From assembly GCF_001269985.1 (NCBI RefSeq), contig NZ_BBZB01000001.1, positions 1,488,001 to 1,552,000 of the forward strand: DNA of 64,000 nucleotides, read 5' to 3'. The notes beneath the pieces were generated by a model. The model did no database searches and was not told the origin of the DNA. It saw only the letters and a list, made by a program, of their open reading frames with translations. Both the position numbers and the translations under genes were made by a program. The stretch is from Pseudoalteromonas sp. '520P1 No. 423'. GTDB lineage: Bacteria; Pseudomonadota; Gammaproteobacteria; Enterobacterales; Alteromonadaceae. This document shows, piece by piece, positions 57,070 through 64,000 of this stretch. Position 1 is the first letter of the stretch, and every line of letters begins with the position of its first letter.

Positions 57070-57332
57070 ACACCGTAATTTTGATTGTATTTTCTATGAT
57101 TGGCATCGCTTTATTATTAAATATTTGGCGATTAATTGTCGGTCCTTCAGTACCTGATCGCATTTTAGCCTTAGATACTATGTATATTAATACCATAGCT
57201 CTGATAATTTTATACGGCTTGCAAATGGATACAGCGCTTTACTTTGAAGCTGCACTATTAATTGCAATGTTAGGTTTTGTTAGCACGGTAGCGGTATGTA
57301 AATACTTGCTTCGTGGCGATATTATTGAATAA
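57063..57332 (+). CDS. mrpF: Mrp antiporter subunit F
   Basis: An 89-residue, three-helix membrane subunit. The conserved GPSVPDRILALDTMYINTIA motif (about residues 26-45) is intact. It overlaps mrpE and is followed 8 bases later by mrpG. Confidence 0.92.
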   Translation: MLDTVILIVFSMIGIALLLNIWRLIVGPSVPDRILALDTMYINTIALIILYGLQMDTALYFEAALLIAMLGFVSTVAVCKYLLRGDIIE

Positions 57333-57340
57333 GGGTGACT

Positions 57341-57673
57341 ATGATTTTTGAATGGATAGTATCAATTTTATTACTGCTAGGTGGTGCTTTTATTTTAATT
57401 GGCTCTATCGGCCTAAATAAAATGCCTGATTTTTTCATGCGTTTACATGGCCCAACTAAGGCGACAACTTTAGGTATGGCAGGTATCTTAATTGCCGCTA
57501 TGGTCTATTTTAGTGTGACAACAGATACCATAAGCTTGAAAGAAATATTAATCTCTATCTTCTTATTGATCACGGCACCTATAACGGGCTATATGCTTAT
57601 TAAGGCTGCCATACATCATAAGCTAGACGCAAAAAAAAGTACTAAAGGCTTAGATAATATAGAAGAAGATTAA
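57341..57673 (+). CDS. mrpG: Mrp antiporter subunit G
   Basis: A 110-residue, three-helix subunit with GSIGLNKMPDFFMRLHGPTKATTLG, the family hallmark. The ATG at 57341 is chosen because AAGGGTG precedes it; a GTG at 57335 would lie on that site. It is the last gene of the six-gene Mrp unit, which extrudes Na+ in exchange for H+ and fits a marine cell. Confidence 0.9.
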   Translation: MIFEWIVSILLLLGGAFILIGSIGLNKMPDFFMRLHGPTKATTLGMAGILIAAMVYFSVTTDTISLKEILISIFLLITAPITGYMLIKAAIHHKLDAKKSTKGLDNIEED

Positions 57674-57790
57674 TTTCTTCTATATCTTTGTTTTACACGC
57701 TTTTAAATAATGCAGTATAGGGCCACTGTACTGCATTTTTTTTGTGTTTTTTTTAGCCGGAGGCAATTGGATGTCTAAATGAATAGCTCT

Positions 57791-58443
57791 TTATTTTATC
57801 AATGCTTTATAACTACTACCACTTAATAATTTGAACTCTTTTACCAGTATCTCGGATGTGATATCACTTTGTTTATTTTGCAGTTTTGCAAGGCTAAATT
57901 GCAGCCAATGGTAATAAGTATGATGATCTATATTATTACTGCGTTTTAACAGTCTTTCTATTGTAGGTAATACTCTAATTGATAATGAGGTATCTTCTAA
58001 ATAAAGTAATGTATTTAAGAGATTAAGAGCTGAAATAAGTTGTGCAGAATCTCTTGATTTACCTTCTTTTAAAAATAAAGAACGTGTAAAGCTCTGTTTA
58101 GCCAATAGATAGTCTTTTTGACTTAGTGCAAGCATGCCTAAAGTATTATATATACTTGCTTCGATAGCTTTATGCGGTGCAATTTCCAAAATTGATAAAG
58201 CTTTCTGAATATACTTCTTCTGCAAATAAAAACTGAGAATTATTTAATGCGGCTCTTATTGCAACGGTATGCCACCTTAATTGGATTGAATGGGGAAGTG
58301 TATTCAAAGTCTCTTTATATTGTTGATAAGCGCTTATCGCCATACTAGGATTATTAATCGCACTCACCTCTGCATTGGGCAATGCATCAACTGCCAATGA
58401 AGGGGGAGGTAGTGAGAGTAAAGTAAAATAGTATTGAAAACAT
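57791..58443 (-). pseudogene. Broken TPR-containing exported protein gene
   Basis: Three frames together encode one protein-like stretch: a signal peptide (MFSILFYFT from 58443, joined to LLSLPPPSLAVDA in the next frame), a middle piece ending FAEEVY, and a C-terminal piece that continues IQKALSILEIAPH with TPR features (YNTLGMLALSQKDYLLAKQSF). The second junction (near 58210) lies at a TATAT run, fitting a 2-bp slippage loss. The remnant ends in a normal stop. Similar N-terminal TPR regions occur in exported signalling proteins, but no output domain is present. Confidence 0.7.
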
Positions 58444-58530
58444 CTTTGTGGAAATTAGCATTTCATTATTCAATTTTACAATTATATAGGAATTTTAGCA
58501 TTTATTTGACTTAAAATGAGGAAATAAGAA

Positions 58531-58562
58531 AAAGGCTTGATAAATTATCAAGCCTTTTGAGG
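58531..58562 (-). terminator. Terminator of lipA
   Basis: AAAAGGCTTGATAA pairs with TTATCAAGCCTTTT around a short loop; T-rich sequence follows on the minus strand. Confidence 0.88.
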
Positions 58563-58583
58563 TTAAATCTTTACTTAAAAAAG

Positions 58584-59570
58584 TTATTTAACTTCTTTAC
58601 CTGCAGCTTGTTGATCTGCATGGTAGCTAGAACGAACAAATGGACCACTTGCAGCATGGCTAAAACCAATCTCGTCAGCATATGCTTTTAATGCATCAAA
58701 CTCTGCTGGCGGTACATAACGCTTAACTGGTAAATGATGTTTTGAAGGTTGTAAGTACTGACCTACCGTTAACATATCAACATTATGCTCACGTAAGTCT
58801 CTTAATACTTCTTCAATTTCAGATATTTCTTCACCTAAGCCAACCATTAATCCTGATTTAGTTTTAACATCAGGGTGTGCTTCTTTAAAGCGACGTAATA
58901 GTTCTAGTGACCATTTATAGCCAGCACCTGGGCGTGCTAGTTTGTATAAGCGTGGTGCTGTTTCTAGGTTATGGTTAAATACATCTGGTGGTGTTTGAAT
59001 TAATATCTCTAGTGCACGATCCATACGACCTTTAAAGTCAGGTACTAGGATCTCGATTGTAATACCTGGACAGTGCTTTCGGATTTGCGTAATACAATCT
59101 GCAAAATGCTGCGCACCACCATCACGTAAATCATCTCTATCTACAGATGTGATAACAACGTATTTCAATTTCATATCACGAATCGTTAAAGCGAGCTTTT
59201 CTGGCTCTTCAGCATCAGGCTTTAAAGGTCGACCATGGCCTACATCACAAAATGGGCAACGACGCGTACATATCGCACCTAAAATCATAAAGGTTGCAGT
59301 ACCATGATTAAAACATTCAGATAAATTAGGGCATGATGCTTCTTCACATACTGAACTTAATCCACGGCTACGCATTGCTTTTTTGATACCATCGATACGT
59401 TCACTTGATTTAGGTAATCGTATTTTGAGCCATTCAGGTTTACGTAGCATTTCACTTTTTTCTGTTGCTATAACCTGAATTGGGATATGTTGCATTTTTT
59501 CAGCATCACGCAGTTTAACACCTGGTTTTACTTTTACTGGTTTATCTTGTGTTTTATCTAAAAGAGTCAT
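58584..59570 (-). CDS. lipA: Lipoyl synthase
   Basis: A 328-residue radical-SAM enzyme that inserts two sulfurs into protein-bound octanoate. The auxiliary cluster ligands are [12 protein letters not shown], the radical-SAM motif is CTRRCPFC, and the C-terminal RSSYHA supplies the Ser ligand. Length is close to E. coli LipA (321). Its start overlaps the lipB stop by four bases, so the two steps of lipoate synthesis are coupled. Confidence 0.97.
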   Translation of the reverse strand: MTLLDKTQDKPVKVKPGVKLRDAEKMQHIPIQVIATEKSEMLRKPEWLKIRLPKSSERIDGIKKAMRSRGLSSVCEEASCPNLSECFNHGTATFMILGAICTRRCPFCDVGHGRPLKPDAEEPEKLALTIRDMKLKYVVITSVDRDDLRDGGAQHFADCITQIRKHCPGITIEILVPDFKGRMDRALEILIQTPPDVFNHNLETAPRLYKLARPGAGYKWSLELLRRFKEAHPDVKTKSGLMVGLGEEISEIEEVLRDLREHNVDMLTVGQYLQPSKHHLPVKRYVPPAEFDALKAYADEIGFSHAASGPFVRSSYHADQQAAGKEVK

Positions 59571-60232
59571 TCGTTCTCAAACCCCTGTATTTGAATGCTT
59601 GTAAGGTCAGCATTGTTTTTTTGCAATTTATTAAGTAGAGATTTAACTAAACCGTTCGCGGCTTCTTCAAGGTTTTGAGGACCTGATAAATCTTTACTTT
59701 GTATCATAGTCATACCAGCGTAACCACATGGGTTTATACGCAAAAATGGTGTTAAATCCATATCGATATTTAAAGCAAGACCATGGAAGGAGCAACCTTT
59801 ACGGACTCTTAATCCTAAAGACGCAATTTTACTATCATCAACATATACACCTGGTGCATCTGGCTTAGCGTAAGCTTTAATACCATATTGAACTAATGTT
59901 TCTACTATTGCTTCTTCAAGCCAAGTTACTAGTTCACGTACACCTATTTTTAAGCGTCGAAGGTTAAACATGACATATAAAACTTGTTGTCCTGGTCCGT
60001 GGTAAGTAACTTGACCGCCCCTGTCTACTTTTACCACAGGGATATCACCAGGCATCAGCAAGTGTTCTTCTTTACCTGCTTGGCCTTGTGTGAAAACAGG
60101 GTCGTGCTCAACTAACCAGATTTCATCAGGTGTATCGTCATTTCTGGTATCGGTAAAGTCTTGCATTGCATGTAAGACGCTTTCGTAGCCACGACGATTT
60201 AACTGACGGATAATTACGCTGTTTTGACTCAA
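59567..60232 (-). CDS. lipB: Octanoyl-[ACP]:protein N-octanoyltransferase
   Basis: A 221-residue enzyme that moves octanoate from acyl carrier protein to lipoyl domains. Family motifs [36 protein letters not shown] and the catalytic Cys in NPCGYAGM are present, together with the conserved Lys in KIAS. It lies 30 bases after ybeD and overlaps lipA. Confidence 0.96.
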   Translation of the reverse strand: MSQNSVIIRQLNRRGYESVLHAMQDFTDTRNDDTPDEIWLVEHDPVFTQGQAGKEEHLLMPGDIPVVKVDRGGQVTYHGPGQQVLYVMFNLRRLKIGVRELVTWLEEAIVETLVQYGIKAYAKPDAPGVYVDDSKIASLGLRVRKGCSFHGLALNIDMDLTPFLRINPCGYAGMTMIQSKDLSGPQNLEEAANGLVKSLLNKLQKNNADLTSIQIQGFENE

Positions 60233-60262
60233 CTTAATGACTCCTAAATAGGAAAATAGCGC

Positions 60263-60541
60263 TTATAGTACGTAACGCACGTCTTCTATATTGCCAATCA
60301 CAGTATAAAGCTGTTCGATATGCTCTTTACTTGTCACGGTTGTTGCAATGCTAACTGATTCGTAAGTGCCTTTACTGCTAGGTTTGCTTGTAGGTGCAAA
60401 ATCACCTGGTGCATACTCTTGCAATACAGCAATGATTTGATCTGTTAAGTTTGTGTTTGCCAAACCCATGATACGAAAAGTAAGTTGACATGGAAACTCT
60501 AAAAGTTCATCAAATTTAGTATCTTTAACTGGTTTAACCAC
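60263..60541 (-). CDS. ybeD: DUF493 protein YbeD
   Basis: A 92-residue ferredoxin-like, ACT-fold-resembling protein. [14 protein letters not shown] and the [15 protein letters not shown] segment match E. coli YbeD (87 aa). The position between dacA and lipB is conserved. A regulatory role for lipoate or cell-wall genes is often suggested, without firm proof. Confidence 0.92.
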   Translation of the reverse strand: MVKPVKDTKFDELLEFPCQLTFRIMGLANTNLTDQIIAVLQEYAPGDFAPTSKPSSKGTYESVSIATTVTSKEHIEQLYTVIGNIEDVRYVL

Positions 60542-60777
60542 AATAATTCACCTTAATATTCTTTGTTCAAGCGCATTACAGTTCATATGATTTGTTATGT
60601 GTTCAACAGCCTTAAGCCTTTGATGAGCAGATAATAAAAGGAACTGAATGTTAAAAAGATCGGCATTTTAACATTAATCAGCTAAAAACGCTTATTAATA
60701 TTCTAAATTTAAAGATTAATAAAGCTGTTCAGATTTGATTTGGGATAAGTTTTATCGTACTTGAGATAGCGTAATCA

Positions 60778-60810
60778 AAAAAGCCTCGCTTATTAAAGAG
60801 AGGCTTTCTA
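60778..60810 (-). terminator. Terminator of dacA
   Basis: AAAGCCTC (60780-60787) pairs with GAGGCTTT (60800-60807); on the minus strand a T-run follows. Confidence 0.85.
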
Positions 60811-60834
60811 AGAATATTTAGTTATTTGTACTGC

Positions 60835-62019
60835 TTAGTTTGTAAGTTGTAAACGTAAGTAGTCGTAAACTTTGCTAAAGAAACTACCTTCTTCGATTTC
60901 TTCTAAAGTAACAAGTGGATACTGAGCAATATCTTCACCTTCTAGCTGTAAGAATAAAGTGCCTACAGCAGTGCCCTTAGCTATCGGTGCTTTTAATTCA
61001 GTATCTAACTTAAAGTTTGCTTTTAAATTTTTGCGTTGACCACGTGGGATTGTGATAGGTGTATCTTGCAAAATACCTAAAGAAACTTCTTCTTTATCGC
61101 CCATCCAAATGCGTTGTTTAGCAAAGCTATCGCCTGCTTTATAAGGTGTAATTGTTTCAAAAAATCTAAAGCCATAGTTTAGTAGTTTTTTACTTTCGAC
61201 TTTACGTGCTCGCTCACTTTTAGTACCCATAACAACAGTAATTAAACGCATATCGCCTTTAGTTGCTGAAGTTACTAAGCTATAACCTGCTTCACTTGTA
61301 TGGCCTGTTTTTATACCATCTACATTTAGGCTATTATCCCAAAGAAGTGAGTTACGGTTAAATTGCTTTATACCATTAAAAGTAAATGATTTCTCTGCAT
61401 ATAAAGCATATTCTTCTGGAACATCACGTATTAATGCAGCACCTAAAGTAGCCATATCTTTTGGCGTAGTGTAATGCTCATTAGTATCTAAGCCATGGCT
61501 ATTGATGAAATGAGAGTTAGTCATACCAAGTTGTTTAGCATGTGCATTCATTAAATCCGCAAACGCACTTTCGCTACCTGCGATATGTTCTGCCATAGCG
61601 ACACAGGCATCATTACCTGATTGAATAATAATACCGCGGTTTAAATCTTCTACTGAAATTTCTTTGCCTACTTCAATAAACATTTTTGAAGAGTCAGGGA
61701 AATTTTTAGCCCATGCATTTTCACTTACGGTAACCATGTCAGTTAAAGCGATATTGCCGTTTTTAACTTCTGAGCCGATTACATAGCTAGTCATCATTTT
61801 TGTCAGGCTTGCAGGGGCTAGTTTGGTATCGCCGTCGCCTTGCGCAATTACTTTACCAGTGGTGAAGTCTACTAAATAATAACCTTTTGCATTTATTTGA
61901 GGTACAGAAGGGATGATTTGAGCTGTCGCGCTAAATGATGCCCCTACTGTGGCAATAACTGCCGCAGAGCAAACAATTTTGCTGAGTTTTTTTAATAATG
62001 TCATTTTTATTTGTTTCAT
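60835..62019 (-). CDS. dacA: D-alanyl-D-alanine carboxypeptidase (PBP5/6 type)
   Basis: A 394-residue periplasmic enzyme that trims the terminal D-Ala from peptidoglycan pentapeptides. A signal peptide (about 1-33) is followed by the SxxK motif APASLTKMMTSYV, SGN (QSGNDAC) and KTG (DGIKTGHTSEAGY), the complete active site. The C-terminal domain and an amphipathic membrane anchor (FFSKVYDYLRLQLTN) end the protein. The gene lies downstream of rlpA, in the mrdA-rodA-rlpA-dacA order. Confidence 0.95.
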   Translation of the reverse strand: MKQIKMTLLKKLSKIVCSAAVIATVGASFSATAQIIPSVPQINAKGYYLVDFTTGKVIAQGDGDTKLAPASLTKMMTSYVIGSEVKNGNIALTDMVTVSENAWAKNFPDSSKMFIEVGKEISVEDLNRGIIIQSGNDACVAMAEHIAGSESAFADLMNAHAKQLGMTNSHFINSHGLDTNEHYTTPKDMATLGAALIRDVPEEYALYAEKSFTFNGIKQFNRNSLLWDNSLNVDGIKTGHTSEAGYSLVTSATKGDMRLITVVMGTKSERARKVESKKLLNYGFRFFETITPYKAGDSFAKQRIWMGDKEEVSLGILQDTPITIPRGQRKNLKANFKLDTELKAPIAKGTAVGTLFLQLEGEDIAQYPLVTLEEIEEGSFFSKVYDYLRLQLTN

Positions 62020-62075
62020 ATTGCTAATTAGTTACTTTTTAATGAGTTAAAGTGACGCGCTGAAAGAGCATTATC

Positions 62076-62837
62076 CTAAAGCTTGTCTTGAGAGTAAAGT
62101 AAGAACGCTTGTTTATGTGAATTTTGTTTTAAACTATTTAATACTTCTTGGGCTTTTGATTGATCTTTTATAGGACCTAAATGAAGTCGATAAATTCCAT
62201 TTATTTGGCTTATTTTATGATTTAATTTGTAATTATTGGAAAGAGTTATCGCAAGTGATTGAACATTAACGAGATTTGATGCTGCTAATACCTGAATATA
62301 AGTTTTAGGTATTTTGGCGTCGTCAGGTAACAATGCTTTTATTGTTACATTTCCAGTACCTGATTGATAAATACCAAGTTTGTATGCGGCAGAATAAGAT
62401 AAATCAATTAATCTATTATCGTGAAATGGGCCACGATCATTAACTTTAACTATCGCTGTTTTACCATTTTTTATATTGGTTACTTCAACAAAGCTAGGTA
62501 AAGGTAATGTTTTATGTGCGGCTGTCATATCAAACATATCATAAACTTCACCATTAGAAGTTAGGTGCCCATGAAATTTACGACCATACCAAGATGCAAC
62601 ACCAGATGCTTTATAGCCTTTTTCTGACAGCATAGGATAATAACGCTTTCCCCTAATAGTATAAGGGCGTTTTGCGGCCGAGCTTTTATCTACTTGTACA
62701 ACTTGTGCGTCTAATTGTTCTAGCAAAGTCGGTTTTCTAAGCGGGGCAGAATCATGGCGCATTTCATAACGACTAGAACTACAGCCTAAAATCATCAGAA
62801 TTAAAAGTAGTGAAATACTCTTGTTAATCAGGTTCAT
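62076..62837 (-). CDS. rlpA: Septal-ring lytic transglycosylase RlpA
   Basis: A 253-residue lipoprotein (lipobox ILGC; Cys near residue 19). The double-psi barrel domain contains GVASWYGRKFHGHLTSNGEVYD and the catalytic-type Asp/His segment VNDRGPFHDNRLIDLSYSAA. A C-terminal SPOR domain (about 178-250) binds denuded septal glycan. The start overlaps the rodA stop by four bases. Confidence 0.93.
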   Translation of the reverse strand: MNLINKSISLLLILMILGCSSSRYEMRHDSAPLRKPTLLEQLDAQVVQVDKSSAAKRPYTIRGKRYYPMLSEKGYKASGVASWYGRKFHGHLTSNGEVYDMFDMTAAHKTLPLPSFVEVTNIKNGKTAIVKVNDRGPFHDNRLIDLSYSAAYKLGIYQSGTGNVTIKALLPDDAKIPKTYIQVLAASNLVNVQSLAITLSNNYKLNHKISQINGIYRLHLGPIKDQSKAQEVLNSLKQNSHKQAFLLYSQDKL

Positions 62838-63943
62838 GTATGCACCAATATACGTTTATGGGTTGCGATTGACATTATCATGCCAAACCCTGCTAGTAAT
62901 GTAACCATTGAAGTGCCGCCATAACTAATTAATGGTAAAGGTACACCAACGACCGGTAATAAGCCTGAAACCATGCCTATATTTACAAATAAATAAACAA
63001 AAAATGTCAGTGTTAAACTGCCAGCTAATAGCTTGCCAAATGCATCTTGGGCATTAACGGCAATAAATAAGCCTCGCGCTATGATAAATAAATATGCAGC
63101 AAGTAATAATGTGACTCCGACTAAACCAAACTCTTCACTGAGCACTGAAAATATAAAATCAGTATGTCGTTCTGGTAAAAACTCTAATTGAGATTGCGTA
63201 CCATGCAACCAGCCTTTTCCTTCCAATCCACCAGAGCCAATCGCTATTTTTGATTGAATAATATGATAACCAGCACCTAAAGGGTCACTTTCAGGGTTAA
63301 ATAAAGTGAGTACTCTTTGTTTTTGATAAGCGTGCATACCATAAGTCCACAACGGCCAGGCACTTATTGCGCCTACAGCAGTTAAACCACCTATCAGGCG
63401 CCAACTGACACCCGCTAAAAACAATACAAATATGCCTGAACTAGCCACTAAAAGAGAAGTACCTAAATCTGGTTGGCGTTGAATTAAAATAGTTGGTAGC
63501 ATCACTAAAATAAAACCAACAAATAAATGCTTCATTTTTGGTGGTAAGTGATACTTACCTATATACCAAGCAACCATCATAGGTACCATTAATTTCATTA
63601 TTTCTGAAGGTTGAATACGCGTAATACCAATACTTAACCAACGTTGTGAGCCATTAATTGTAATTCCTGAGACTAATACAGCAACAAGTAAAACAAGGCC
63701 AATACAATAAAATGGGATCACAAACCTTTGCAATGTAGAGGGAGGAACTTGTGCTAAAACCAACATGATAATCAGCGCAACACCCATTCGTTTTAATTGG
63801 CGATATACAATTGGCATTTCTTGACCGCCGGCACTAAATACAATTAATACACTGGCTCCTAACAAAACAAGCAAAGCAAGTAGCAAAGGTAAATCAATAT
63901 GTAGTTTATCCCAAAGAGTGGCGCGATGTTTTAGTGGGTTCAT
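62834..63943 (-). CDS. rodA: Rod-shape peptidoglycan polymerase RodA
   Basis: A 369-residue SEDS glycosyltransferase with about ten transmembrane helices that extends lateral wall with PBP2. Family landmarks are the long loop QKQRVLTLFNPESDPLGAGYH (about residues 207-227), FLPERHTDFIFSVLSEEFG and the C-terminal PLISYGGTSMV. The start overlaps the mrdA stop (ATGA). It belongs to the mrdA-rodA-rlpA-dacA unit. Confidence 0.96.
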   Translation of the reverse strand: MNPLKHRATLWDKLHIDLPLLLALLVLLGASVLIVFSAGGQEMPIVYRQLKRMGVALIIMLVLAQVPPSTLQRFVIPFYCIGLVLLVAVLVSGITINGSQRWLSIGITRIQPSEIMKLMVPMMVAWYIGKYHLPPKMKHLFVGFILVMLPTILIQRQPDLGTSLLVASSGIFVLFLAGVSWRLIGGLTAVGAISAWPLWTYGMHAYQKQRVLTLFNPESDPLGAGYHIIQSKIAIGSGGLEGKGWLHGTQSQLEFLPERHTDFIFSVLSEEFGLVGVTLLLAAYLFIIARGLFIAVNAQDAFGKLLAGSLTLTFFVYLFVNIGMVSGLLPVVGVPLPLISYGGTSMVTLLAGFGMIMSIATHKRILVHT

Positions 63944-64000
63944 GGGTTGCTTGCGACCTCTTTTGCTTTGTTTGCAAAGTAATAATCCATTACTTTTCTT
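63940..64000 (-). CDS. mrdA: Penicillin-binding protein 2, C-terminal tip
   Basis: On the minus strand the last 19 codons read RKVMDYYFANKAKEVASNP before TGA. The VMDYY-type helix is usual at the PBP2 C terminus, and the four-base overlap with rodA is the normal arrangement. The fragment is too short for certainty, and the rest lies beyond the right edge. Confidence 0.7.
   Translation of the reverse strand, partial: RKVMDYYFANKAKEVASNP

Overview
The window is chromosomal DNA of an AT-rich gammaproteobacterium. Gene content and order point to a marine Alteromonadales member (Pseudoalteromonas/Colwellia-like); the genus cannot be fixed from sequence alone. The core gene orders are those known from E. 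coli and relatives: ilvC<>ilvY, rlmE-ftsH-folP-glmM-tpiA-secG-tRNA-Leu(GAG), apt-dnaX-ybaB-recR, rimP-nusA-infB-rbfA-truB-rpsO-pnp-nlpI, and mrdA-rodA-rlpA-dacA-ybeD-lipB-lipA.

Layout. 1-1133: the 5' end of ilvC and the divergent ilvY. 1255-4522: a four-gene module (MipA/OmpV outer-membrane protein, DUF3019 protein, OmpR-type regulator, sensor kinase). 4731-13174: pepD, DUF3820, an orphan, a CPA2 antiporter, a DUF3313 lipoprotein, Spo0M, rhomboid, GNAT and an NSS transporter. 13420-16740: a second, inverted and diverged copy of the same four-gene module. 16822-19757: a lipoprotein, a serine hydrolase, a SixA-like phosphatase and yhbY. 19869-25971: the rlmE-secG core cluster. 26051-35088: a roughly 9-kb island in the 3' end of tRNA-Leu(GAG). 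35245-51678: core information-processing genes with recognisable leader RNAs. 51871-57673: a six-gene Mrp Na+/H+ antiporter operon with MrpA and MrpB fused. 57791-58443: a broken TPR gene. 58584-64000: lipoate genes and the cell-elongation cluster, ending in the 3' tip of mrdA.

The island is the main accessory region. It is bounded by a 28-bp direct repeat of the tRNA 3' end and carries paired arm-type repeats near both ends. Its integrase is interrupted by one in-frame TAA, and an excisionase-like gene overlaps the integrase start. A RepA/AAA_25-like ATPase and a winged-helix, nuclease-like protein diverge from a 510-bp noncoding region made of about twelve successive, nearly all perfect stem-loops. 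That region is the best candidate for an undescribed element: either a large structured RNA or a replication/transfer origin. Cargo includes a membrane-anchored HEPN-like protein and an ankyrin lipoprotein built from almost identical 315-bp repeats. Together these suggest a small replicating satellite or plasmid-like element that now appears trapped.

In the core, dnaX keeps the A AAA AAG slippery heptamer followed at once by a -1 frame stop. The pnp leader folds into a very long double strand, as expected for RNase III/PNPase autoregulation. The rimP operon has a consensus promoter and a long leader with mutually exclusive stems. The nlpI terminator lies inside the first codons of the next gene.
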